DNA of 47,281 bases from positions 1-47,281 of the forward strand of contig CAZPQN010000018.1 of the NCBI GenBank assembly GCA_964588795.1, written 5' to 3'. The translations under genes and the position numbers were made by a program. Shown piece by piece: positions 17,800-25,441 of this stretch (position 1 is its first letter; each line of letters opens with the position of its first letter). The notes beneath the pieces are model-generated. The model saw only the letters and a program-made list of their open reading frames with translations. It was not told the origin of the DNA and did not search any database. The stretch is from CAZPQN01 sp964588795 (lineage in GTDB: Bacteria > Fidelibacterota > UBA2242).

Positions 17800-17821
17800 C
17801 TTACGAGTAACTTACGAGTAA
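17800..17821. promoter_or_regulatory. Tandem 11-bp operator, likely LexA-like repressor site
   Basis: Two perfect, abutting copies of CTTACGAGTAA (17800-17810 and 17811-17821). Each contains TTAC-GA-GTAA, an inverted repeat with a 2-bp centre, and the 11-bp period puts both on the same helix face. It lies 2 bp after the -10 box and 25 bp before the ATG of the LexA-like gene, so autoregulation is very likely. It does not resemble the E. coli (CTGT...ACAG) or Bacillus (GAAC...GTTC) SOS boxes. Confidence 0.7.
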
Positions 17822-17846
17822 TTGACAACAACAGAGGAACAGCAGG

Positions 17847-18449
17847 ATGGCGGAAGAACTTTCACCCAAGAAGCGACGGTTTCTAACCTTTGTCAGGACT
17901 TTCAGCGAACATAACCGTCGGGCCCCGACCTTTCAGGAAATCATGCTCGGTCTGGGAATCAAGTCGCTCGGCACGATCAACTGGTATGTCCGGGAGTTGG
18001 AAAAAGGTGGTGTGCTTCAGCGGCGCGGCGCCAATGCCAAACGTGCCCTGGCTGTCGCTGAAAAATCTGCCGAATCTACTTTGCCCTTACTGGGCTTGAT
18101 CGCCGCCGGTTACCCGCTGGAAGCCATCGAGAACCAGGAAGTCATCGGGGTGCCTCCGGCTTACGTTCATCCGGCCAATTATGTCCTGAAAGTCAAGGGC
18201 GATTCGATGATCGAGGACAACATCCAGGACGGTGATTATGTCATTGTCCGCCAGCAGGCGCAAGCCGTCTCCGGGCAAACTGTCGTCGCTTTCATCAACA
18301 ATGAAGCTACGCTGAAGCGCTATTATCCGCGCGCGGATGGCATTGAACTCCAGCCACGCAATCCGGCTTATCCGATAATTCGAGTCAGACCGGAAGACGA
18401 ATTCCGGCTCGGCGGCGTGGTGCTGGCGGTCTGGAGAAGGTACGAGTGA
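17847..18449 (+). CDS. lexA: LexA-like SOS repressor (S24 peptidase)
   Basis: 200 residues. An N-terminal winged helix (about 5-70, LSPKKRRFLTFVRTF, RAPTFQEIMLGLGIKSLGTI) matches LexA. The hinge carries the self-cleavage pair Ala87-Gly88 in LIAAGYPL. The catalytic domain has Ser120 in VKGDSM and Lys157 in EATLKRY, the Ser-Lys dyad of LexA/UmuD. On RecA-ssDNA activation it should cut itself and release its targets. AGAGGA lies 8 bases before the ATG. The gene is followed by imuB and dnaE2 on the same strand, so it probably represses its own mutagenesis cassette. It may be a second, dedicated LexA with the housekeeping one elsewhere; this window cannot tell. Confidence 0.93.
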   Translation: MAEELSPKKRRFLTFVRTFSEHNRRAPTFQEIMLGLGIKSLGTINWYVRELEKGGVLQRRGANAKRALAVAEKSAESTLPLLGLIAAGYPLEAIENQEVIGVPPAYVHPANYVLKVKGDSMIEDNIQDGDYVIVRQQAQAVSGQTVVAFINNEATLKRYYPRADGIELQPRNPAYPIIRVRPEDEFRLGGVVLAVWRRYE

Positions 18450-18498
18450 AACAAACCGCGGGGAGCATTATTCTCATTTTAAAAGTCAGAATATTGAG

Positions 18499-19839
18499 AT
18501 GATCGGTTCCGTTATTAAAAGTACAAATCCGTTTTCGTCCGCATTAATCCACGGCTTAAATATTGATTCTTCGTGCTCTCAGCGTTCTCTGCGGTCATCC
18601 GATAGCGACTCTATCTTTCACATCCGGCTTTTGGACTTCGAACTCCAGGTGGAGCGTTTGTTAGATGCCGGCCTGCGCACCCGCCCGCTGGCCATCATTT
18701 CCTCGCATCATCAGAATGGCACAATCGTTTCCGCCTCGGCAGAAGCCCTTACCGAAGGGCTCTATCCCGGTTTGAAAGTTGCCCTCGCCCGCAAAATGTC
18801 GCACAGCGTGATGTTTCTGCCTTACAACGCCAGCCTCTATGCACGTGTCCACCAGTACATTTACCAGACGGTCACCCGTTACTCGCCGGTTATCGAGCCC
18901 ACTGTTTATGGGCAGTATTTTGCCGACCTGAGTGGCATGCGTGGCATTTACCGCGACAACCTGAACGCCGGTTATCTTCTGGCCAAAGACATTCGCAATA
19001 AGGTCAATCTCCGGAGCCAGATCGGTATCAGCATCAATAAACTGGTCAGTCAGATTGCCACGGCCGTCGTCCCGGAAACCATTTACCGCGTCCCGGCCGG
19101 CGATGAGTCCAACTTTCTCGCCCCGCTGAATACGGAGGTCTTGCCGGTGAGCGCCGAACCAGCGATCAACAAACTCATGCATTTCCTCCTGCTCCGGCAG
19201 GTCAGGCAGGTGCAGGCTGTGACCGCGGACGCCGAAGCCAGCCCGGTGCTCTTCGGCAAATATCACCGCCGCCTTTATCAGGAAGCCCGCGGACAGGACA
19301 ACTCACCAGTCAAACCGCCGCACAAAGCCGACCGCCTCAGCGAACAAACGGTCCTGACCGCCGACACCAATGACGAGGCCCAATTGCTCACCGCTGGGCG
19401 CCACTTGGCCGAGCAGCTCGCCTATCAATTGCGTCGGCGTCGCCAGATTGCTAAAACGTTGAACTTTGAAATTCACTATACTGACGGTTTCAAGAGTAAC
19501 CGCAAGGGTACTCTCACAGCAAATGACAATGCTACCGCCATTGCGGAAGTCAGTCGCCTTTTCCGGTTAGCCAATTACCGCCGCAACCGCGTGCGGGCCA
19601 TCATTCTCGAAGCCGCCGACTTCCTGCCGGTCATCAATCAACTGGATTTATTTCGTCCCCCCAAGGACGACCGCCTGTCGCGTTCCCTGGATCAAATCCG
19701 TCAGCGGTATGGCTTCACCAGCATCGGCAATGCCGCCGGGTTAATTGCGACACGGAGTTACCCAGAGGACGCCCAAAGTAACACAGAGATTCTCCTGAAA
19801 TTAAAATCCATCGGCAATTCTCCGTGCGCTTCCGGGTAA
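18499..19839 (+). CDS. imuB: ImuB-type inactive Y-family polymerase
   Basis: 446 residues of Y-family polymerase organisation: palm (about 37-150), little finger (about 330-375) and a C-terminal tail. The catalytic acids are gone: where active enzymes have D-x-D the sequence is H41-I-R-L-L (HIRLLDFELQVE), and where they have S-x-D-E it is EPTVYGQYF (133-141). This matches ImuB, a scaffold for mutagenic synthesis. QLDLF at 381-385 is a canonical beta-clamp binding motif. The gene sits 49 bp after lexA and 9 bp before dnaE2. Oddities: the first ~35 residues and the last ~30 (417-446) are encoded partly by copies of a dispersed repeat, and no ATG is available later, so the ends may be recent additions. 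imuA is absent. Confidence 0.88.
   Translation: MIGSVIKSTNPFSSALIHGLNIDSSCSQRSLRSSDSDSIFHIRLLDFELQVERLLDAGLRTRPLAIISSHHQNGTIVSASAEALTEGLYPGLKVALARKMSHSVMFLPYNASLYARVHQYIYQTVTRYSPVIEPTVYGQYFADLSGMRGIYRDNLNAGYLLAKDIRNKVNLRSQIGISINKLVSQIATAVVPETIYRVPAGDESNFLAPLNTEVLPVSAEPAINKLMHFLLLRQVRQVQAVTADAEASPVLFGKYHRRLYQEARGQDNSPVKPPHKADRLSEQTVLTADTNDEAQLLTAGRHLAEQLAYQLRRRRQIAKTLNFEIHYTDGFKSNRKGTLTANDNATAIAEVSRLFRLANYRRNRVRAIILEAADFLPVINQLDLFRPPKDDRLSRSLDQIRQRYGFTSIGNAAGLIATRSYPEDAQSNTEILLKLKSIGNSPCASG
18561..18600. repeat. Dispersed ACACAGAG-type repeat, copy 1 (inside imuB 5' end)
   Basis: On the minus strand this reads GACCGCAGAGAACGCTGAGAG followed by CACGAAGAATC, a degenerate member of the repeat family seen also at 19749, 22887 and 25136. 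It is translated as part of the N-terminal extension of ImuB (DSSCSQRSLRSS). Confidence 0.5.
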
Positions 19840-19842
19840 CCA
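19749..19842. repeat. Dispersed ACACAGAG-type repeat, copy 2 (inverted-repeat form, inside imuB 3' end)
   Basis: The left arm has ACACGGAGTTACCCAGAGG and, further on, AACACAGAGATTC; the right arm, read as reverse complement, has GGTTACCCGGAAGCGCACGG then AGAATTG. The two arms can fold on each other around an AT-rich centre near 19795-19808. The element supplies codons 417-446 and the stop of ImuB and ends 7 bp before the dnaE2 start. Confidence 0.6.
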
Positions 19843-19848
19843 AAGCCT

Positions 19849-22800
19849 ATGTTCGTCCATCTTAACACTCATTCCACCTACTCGAAGATGCGCGGTACAG
19901 CCTCGCCACAGACATTGTTGGCGCAAGCCCGAGCCGCCAACCAGACGCATCTGGCGCTGACGGAAGTCAACGGGCTGTGGGGTTTTATCCGCTTCGTCCA
20001 ATGGGCACGCGACGCTGGTATCAAACCGATCGCCGGCACCAACTTGCTCACAGCGCATTTCGACCTCATTCTCCTCGCCGAAAATCAAACCGGCTATGAA
20101 AACCTCTGTCGCGTCATTTCCCGCGTTCACGATGATGAAAACCTCTCCGCCACCACTATACTTAAGCCGTACGCCAAAGGTCTTTTCGTACTGGCCCATC
20201 AGGAAAATGTCCTGACCGAGCTCGCGTGCTTTTTACCTGCTACCCACCTCTTCGTCGAACTCCGCCCCGGCGTGACCGAACGTGAAGCCACCCGTCTTGC
20301 CAGACAACTACAGCTGGAAATCGTTGCCACCGGCGATGTCTATTTCCTTAAGCCGGAAGACCAGCAAACCCATCGCATCCTGCGCGCCATTGATAAAAAC
20401 GCCACCCTTTCACAGCTCACACCCGGCGATTATAAAAGTGCTCAGCATTTTTTCCGCAGTGAAAAGGAAATGATTGACCTCTTCCCTAACAGCCTCCCGG
20501 CCATCAACAATTCCCAGTACCTGGCTGAGCGCTGTAAAACCGACTGGACCTACACCAATACCATTTTCCCCGGGCTTTCACTCAAGGAAACCAATCTCGC
20601 CAACCGTCAACTGCGTCAACTGGTTTATGACGGCGCTAAGGTACGCTATGGTGAAATTACCGCTAACGTCTGCCAGCGCATTGAGCATGAATTGTCTCTG
20701 ATCACCCAAAAAGGCTTCGCCCCCTATTTTCTTGTCGTCTGGGACATTGTCAAGCAGACCAAAACCACCATCGGGCGCGGCAGTGGCGCCGCCTCCATCG
20801 TCAGTTATTGCCTCTTCATCACCCAGGTCGATCCCATCAAATACAATCTGTGTTTCGAACGCTTCATCCATCCGGAACGGGTGGATATGCCGGATATTGA
20901 CGTCGATTTCGCCTGGGACGAGCGTGACGGCATCCTCGATTATATTTTTCAAAAGCACAGCCTGGAGCGCACCGCGATGGTTTCCAACCAGGTCATGCTT
21001 CAGCCGCGCTCGGCAATCCGGGAAGTCGCCAAAGTCTATGGCTTGTCCAACGAAGAAATCAAAGCCGTCACCAAGCGCATCGGTTACTTCGCCCGCAAAG
21101 CTGCACTCTTAGAGTGGATCAAAACCGATCCGCGCTTCCGCAACTTGGACCTCGACGACACCCTGCGCGACATCATTTTGCAGAGCGAAAAAATCGTCGG
21201 CGTCTTTCAGTTGTCGTCGGTGCATCCCGGCGGCGTGGTCATCGTCCCCGACGAAATCCGCAAATACGTACCGGTGCTGATGGCCACCAAAGGCGTGCAA
21301 ATCGTCGAGTGGGAAAAAGACCAGGTCGAGGACTCCGGCCTGCTGAAAATCGACATCCTTGGCAACCGCTCCTTGGCGGTGGTGCGGGATACGCTGAAAC
21401 AAATCGGGCTTTATCGCAACGAATATACGGATTATCATAAAATTCAACCCGTGGGCGATCCGGCGACCGAGGCTTTGATGCAAGCCGGACGCACGATGGG
21501 CATTTTCTACATCGAAAGTCCGGCCACGCGTCTGCTCCTGAAAAAGGCCGGGCGCGTGGATTTCGAGCACGTGGTCATTTATTCCTCGATCATCCGCCCG
21601 GCCGCCAACCGTTTCATCAATCTTATGCTGGAACGGATTCACGGCCAGCCCTGGCAACTCCTGCATCCCGATCTGCAATGTCTCGCGGAAAGCTACGGCA
21701 TCATGGTTTACGAGGAACAGGTTTCGATGGTAGCACGCGAGATCGCCGGGTTCGGTTATGCCGATTCGGATTATATCCGCAAGGTCATTGCGCGTCCGGC
21801 ACTGGCGCATTTAGTCCCCGTCTGGAAAAAGAAATTCATCACCGGCGCACTCAACCGCGGCTACTCGCAGAAATTAGCTGAAACGCTCTGGGAAATGATC
21901 GAATCTTTCTCCGGCTATTCGTTCTGCAAACCGCATTCGGCTTCCTACGCCATGCTATCCTTCACCTGCGCCTACCTGAAAGCCCATTATCCGGCGGAAT
22001 TCTTAGCCGCGGTGATTACCAATCAGGGCGGCTATTACTCTGCTTATGCTTACCTGAGCGAAGCCCGGCGCTGGGGCATTCAAATCCTGCCGCCGCACAT
22101 CAACCGCAGTTGGCGCGATTATCGTGGTCACAAGGATAAAATCCGGCTGGGTTTCATGGCTATCCGCAACCTGCAGGACAAAGCCGTGGAAGCCGTTCTT
22201 AACGAACGCAAGGCTGGGGATTTCAAAGACCTCGATGATTTTCTGCTGAGAGTGGACCTTGATTTGGCCGACGCCATGGCACTGACCAACGCCGGCTGTT
22301 TCGCCGAACTCGAACCACAGCTGACTCACAAGGAAATTGCTTTCAAGGTCGCCAGTTTCTATCTCCAGAAGGGTGAACGCCGACCGCTGACCCCGCGACT
22401 CGACCACCAGCCGCTCAGTCACCTGGAAAAATTGACGCTGGAAATCGAATCGTTCGGCTTCCCCCTCTCGGAACACCCCTTGGAACGCTACCTGCCGGTT
22501 TTCAGCGGCAAAGTCAGAAAAGCCCGCGACCTCGCCCAGTACGTCGGGCAAACGGTCAATCTGCTTGGCGTTTACATCACCCGCAAAGTTGCCATCACCA
22601 AACAGCACGACCCGATGGAGTTCGTCACTTTCGAGGACGAAACCGACATCTTCGAGTGCGTCATGTTCCCGGAAGCGTATAAGGAATTCGGCGACCTGCT
22701 GAACTGGGAAACGCTTTTCGTCATCCGCGGCAAGGTCGAGGAAGCCTATCAGACTTATACGGTCACCGTCGAGAAGTTGGCCAGCCTGCAACGCACCGTC

Positions 22801-22875
22801 GAGAAGATGACGCCGGGCAAACGCCATCCTCCTCGACCGACTTTCGCGGAAGTGCACTTCGCCAAGGAATATTGA
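19849..22875 (+). CDS. dnaE2: Error-prone DNA polymerase III alpha subunit, DnaE2/ImuC type
   Basis: 1008 residues. N-terminal PHP domain (1-~200: FVHLNTHSTYS ... AGTNLLTAHFD), DNA polymerase III alpha palm with PDIDVDF (348-354, catalytic D351 and D353) and GRGSGAASIVSYCL, finger region, helix-hairpin-helix region and a C-terminal OB fold (about 895-985: QTVNLLGVYI ... TFEDETDIFECVMF). The length and the absence of the clamp/tau-binding tail of replicative DnaE fit the error-prone DnaE2 form. In the PHP motif the first metal His is Asn6 (N-T-H), so nuclease activity is doubtful. It follows imuB by 9 bp and is expected to be recruited to the clamp through it for lesion bypass and induced mutagenesis. 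Confidence 0.92.
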   Translation: MFVHLNTHSTYSKMRGTASPQTLLAQARAANQTHLALTEVNGLWGFIRFVQWARDAGIKPIAGTNLLTAHFDLILLAENQTGYENLCRVISRVHDDENLSATTILKPYAKGLFVLAHQENVLTELACFLPATHLFVELRPGVTEREATRLARQLQLEIVATGDVYFLKPEDQQTHRILRAIDKNATLSQLTPGDYKSAQHFFRSEKEMIDLFPNSLPAINNSQYLAERCKTDWTYTNTIFPGLSLKETNLANRQLRQLVYDGAKVRYGEITANVCQRIEHELSLITQKGFAPYFLVVWDIVKQTKTTIGRGSGAASIVSYCLFITQVDPIKYNLCFERFIHPERVDMPDIDVDFAWDERDGILDYIFQKHSLERTAMVSNQVMLQPRSAIREVAKVYGLSNEEIKAVTKRIGYFARKAALLEWIKTDPRFRNLDLDDTLRDIILQSEKIVGVFQLSSVHPGGVVIVPDEIRKYVPVLMATKGVQIVEWEKDQVEDSGLLKIDILGNRSLAVVRDTLKQIGLYRNEYTDYHKIQPVGDPATEALMQAGRTMGIFYIESPATRLLLKKAGRVDFEHVVIYSSIIRPAANRFINLMLERIHGQPWQLLHPDLQCLAESYGIMVYEEQVSMVAREIAGFGYADSDYIRKVIARPALAHLVPVWKKKFITGALNRGYSQKLAETLWEMIESFSGYSFCKPHSASYAMLSFTCAYLKAHYPAEFLAAVITNQGGYYSAYAYLSEARRWGIQILPPHINRSWRDYRGHKDKIRLGFMAIRNLQDKAVEAVLNERKAGDFKDLDDFLLRVDLDLADAMALTNAGCFAELEPQLTHKEIAFKVASFYLQKGERRPLTPRLDHQPLSHLEKLTLEIESFGFPLSEHPLERYLPVFSGKVRKARDLAQYVGQTVNLLGVYITRKVAITKQHDPMEFVTFEDETDIFECVMFPEAYKEFGDLLNWETLFVIRGKVEEAYQTYTVTVEKLASLQRTVEKMTPGKRHPPRPTFAEVHFAKEY

Positions 22876-22886
22876 GGTAATGGTGA

Positions 22887-22940
22887 TACGAAGGGACACA
22901 GAGTAAACACTGAGTGCCACAGAGATTTAATAAAAATCTT
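22887..22940. repeat. Dispersed ACACAGAG-type repeat, copy 3
   Basis: Just after the dnaE2 stop: GGGACACAGAGTAAACACTG and then CCACAGAGATTTAATAAAAATC. It has the same unit order as the left arm of the copies at 19749 and 25136 but no clear right arm. Confidence 0.6.
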
Positions 22941-23003
22941 TTCACTTCACTTATCCACTCGAATATCAGGCAGGCGATTAATAACGCGGCATAAAATATT
23001 GAA

Positions 23004-24290
23004 CTATTTCAGCATTATTAATTTCTGTTGAAATACTCTCTCACGAGTCTTGAAAATAACCAAATATAAACCGGTAGAAATTCTCTGGCCATCATCATTA
23101 TTTCCATCCCAGACTACTGAATGATAATTCACCGGATATGTTTCATTTCTTATAAGATTTCGAACGACTTTTCCGTTTATATCGCAAATTAATAAATCAA
23201 CAGTAGTTGCTGTCGGTAAAGAGAAACGGATTGTTGTGGAATTATTGAACGGATTGGGCGCCGAGGGATACAATAATAAAACTTCCGGAGTATTACTGGC
23301 CAAAGCAACAGCACCAGAATCAGCCGGATTACTTTTTTCTAACCAAGCATTGACACAGAAGGATTTTTCCGCCGTGTAATTTGATTTATTGCTGGCATCA
23401 TCAACGGCACAGATTTTATAATAAATATATTCTCTTGTCGATGGATAGGTATATTTATTCTCCTGTTCGTCAATCCAATACGTCGCAGTAGTCGTCATAC
23501 GCAGAGACCAGCTACCACCACCTCGTTTTTTCCAGATTTCATAATGATTAAGATCGGAAACCGGGACTGCATTCCAACTTATTTTTGGATGATTATTTGA
23601 CCAAGAACCAGTAAAATTTTGAGGTACCGGCGGATTTTCTGTATTTGTATTGTGAGTAATTAATTAAAGCATCATATCCCCTGGATTGTAAAAATAATCT
23701 TATTCCGTGGCAACCATCTCGAATACTATCTGGCTCTTTATCGGTATAATCGTACACAGGACTGTAATTAAATACAACATTTGTTCCTCCGTCTTTATTT
23801 TTCCATCGTTTCTGGTTAGAGCCACAGAAATCGGCTATACAATCAGGTTGATGTTCAGTCCAATCATTGGTAACAAAAGGATCTGGTAAAACACTATATT
23901 CTTCAACCCAGTAATCATCAACGTGCCCCCGATTCTCATCATCATCAATACCTGAATGAGAGGCGCTTAAAGGACATTCTCCATCAGATCCACCAATCCC
24001 CCCGGCCACCAACCATTATTCGTAATGGGCATATTTCCATCATTAGTCGGACCAGTATAAATGTTAGGAAATCCATGATTATCCCAATATCCCAACATCA
24101 TCGCTACGGCAGTCGGAAAGCATCCATACGACCAAATATATGCTGGTACTCCCTGAATCACTTTTACTTCAGGGGATTGAGGAATTTCTACTGTATCAGC
24201 TTTTATCAGAGACATAACTCCATTGATTTCTTTAATATCGTTAGCGAAACAACTAATTCCGATCCAAATTAACAGTAACATCTTTCTCAT
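23004..24290 (-). pseudogene. C39-like cysteine peptidase with FN3 and FlgD-Ig tail, two frameshifts
   Basis: Three pieces in different frames line up as one ~429-residue exported protein. Piece 1 (24290 to ~24000): start preceded by GAGAG, signal peptide RKMLLLIWIGISCFA, then YGCFPTAVAMMLGYW, a C39-type catalytic Cys region. At a run of six C (23998-24003, G6 in the coding sense) the frame shifts; piece 2 (to ~23660) continues GGIGGSDGECPLSASHSG and GHVDDYWVEEYS, with a likely catalytic His. A second shift near 23640-23665 leads into piece 3: FN3 (PPVPQNFTGSWS ... YEIWKKRGGG), and a FlgD-Ig tail (YPSAPNPFNNST ... KLIMLK) typical of type IX cargo. Either a decayed gene or assembly indels at homopolymer/AT-rich spots. 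Strikingly AT-rich compared with neighbours. Confidence 0.75.
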
Positions 24291-24303
24291 AGTAAACTCT
24301 CTC

Positions 24304-24795
24304 TTATAAAACGGTGAAAGGTATATGACCAGAATCCGAGGAAATATCATAAGAATATTTTTCATAATTGAATTGTAAACTTGCACTGCATGTTGCTAAA
24401 TATTTGCCACTTTTCAATTTCACTACCTCCTGCCAAATCCGGCTCGTGTGCGGTGATAAATAAGCAGTGTAAATAAATGAACTCGGGGGCACACCAGCGA
24501 TTATTTCTACATATACTCCATCATCATGATAGACATTAAAACAGACCGCATTGTCCAAATTTGAAGTAGCATATTTATATTCCACCGTATCGTCGCTAAG
24601 ATTTTCTATGATATACTTGACGTAAATATTTTCCGTAGAATCAAACTGGTTTCGTTCGACATTGTTTGAATCGGTCACTATAAACTGAAATCTGATATCA
24701 GCAGTATCATCTGATTTAACGATTTCTTTTTTACCCTGGCAATCAATAAAAATAACAATGAGAGGAATAACGAACGGAAGTATATATTTTTGCAT
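24304..24795 (-). CDS. Lipoprotein with BsuPI-like (proteinase-inhibitor) fold
   Basis: 163 residues. Start supported by AGGGGG six bases upstream. The N-terminus is a lipoprotein signal (ILPFVIPLIVIFIDCQGKK, Cys after IFID). The mature part resembles BsuPI intracellular proteinase inhibitors: YVKYIIENLSDDTVEYKYA followed by CFNVYHDDGVYVEIIAG, LSPHTSRIWQEVVKLKSGKY. Family assignment is tentative; other immunoglobulin-like lipoproteins look similar. It ends 13 bp before the peptidase (23004-24290), and a peptidase next to an inhibitor-like protein hints at a protective pair, which is inference. Low GC like the peptidase. Confidence 0.65.
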   Translation of the reverse strand: MQKYILPFVIPLIVIFIDCQGKKEIVKSDDTADIRFQFIVTDSNNVERNQFDSTENIYVKYIIENLSDDTVEYKYATSNLDNAVCFNVYHDDGVYVEIIAGVPPSSFIYTAYLSPHTSRIWQEVVKLKSGKYLATCSASLQFNYEKYSYDISSDSGHIPFTVL

Positions 24796-25135
24796 ATATC
24801 CCCCTAAAGTCTATTCATTTATTAGTTTTCAATGAAATACAAGCACTTGTTAATATTACTTCTAAAAAGCAAAATCCACGTAGATTGTGGTAAAATCTCC
24901 CGCTTTCTCACTTTTCCTTTATTAACCGTCACTTCTCATCCGGCACTTCAATTTAATCTGTTCAATTATATCATATATTTTTCTAAATGTCAACATTTTT
25001 CTCAATTAATTTTTAATCAGCGATAAATGTTTATTGTTAGTACCAAGACTAAAATAAACTTATTTCAAGTACAGATTTGTGTTTTTTCTTGGGCCTGAAC
25101 CGAGGTGCATTTCGCTAAAGAGTATCGAGAAATTG
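24796..25135. other. AT-rich intergenic stretch without a gene
   Basis: About 340 bases, very rich in A and T, upstream of the BsuPI-like lipoprotein. The promoter of that gene must lie here, but no box pair stands out. Possible small frames lack ribosome sites and family features. The segment ends at the inverted-repeat element at 25136. Confidence 0.5.
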
Positions 25136-25226
25136 CGACACTGAGGGTCACGGAGGAATACACGGAGGAACACAGAGTTTTATTATTGGAATAAGAAAAT
25201 CTCCGTGTACCTCTGTGTAACCAAAT
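25136..25226. repeat. Dispersed ACACAGAG-type repeat, copy 4 (palindromic form)
   Basis: Left arm CACGGAGGAATACACGGAGG then AACACAGAG and TTTTATTATT; right arm, as reverse complement, GGTTACACAGAGGTACACGG then AGATTTTCTTATT. The arms match well, so the element can form a long stem around 25180-25196. No ORF, no transposase. It resembles a small MITE-like or REP-like palindromic element. Confidence 0.7.
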
Positions 25227-25239
25227 CCCGAACCTTCTT

Positions 25240-25269
25240 TTGGCTTTACCGGTCAATTGTAATTAAATT
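25240..25269 (+). promoter_or_regulatory. Putative tRNA-Ser promoter
   Basis: TTGGCT at 25240-25245 and TAAATT at 25264-25269 with an 18-bp spacer, then AGCCGCGC, a GC-rich discriminator, before the tRNA at 25283. The same TTAGCCGC...CTTTTTG sequence lies between the -10 and the tRNA-Leu at 42956. Confidence 0.4.
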
Positions 25270-25282
25270 AGCCGCGCTTTTT

Positions 25283-25372
25283 GGAGAGGTGGCAGAGCGG
25301 TTGAATGCGGCGGTCTTGAAAACCGCTTTCCTGACACAATCGGGAACGGGGGTTCGAATCCCTCCCTCTCCG
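25283..25372 (+). tRNA. tRNA-Ser (UGA anticodon)
   Basis: 90 bases. Acceptor GGAGAGG pairs with CCTCTCC (25365-25371) and discriminator G. The anticodon stem GCGGT/ACCGC encloses CTTGAAA, giving anticodon TGA, which reads UCA. A long variable arm (CCTGACACAATCGGG) and T-loop TTCGAAT confirm the class II serine tRNA. CCA is not encoded. Confidence 0.95.
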
Positions 25373-25441
25373 CTGGAGCATCGACTGCCCGGTATTTATT
25401 GCCTATTACGAGGGAAGAAAATGCTCGGATTTTTAGTTAGC

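Noticed and set aside
17800..17821. CRISPR-like tandem repeat
   Set aside because: The two 11-bp units abut without spacers, next to a promoter; this is an operator, not an array. No CRISPR array was seen in the window.
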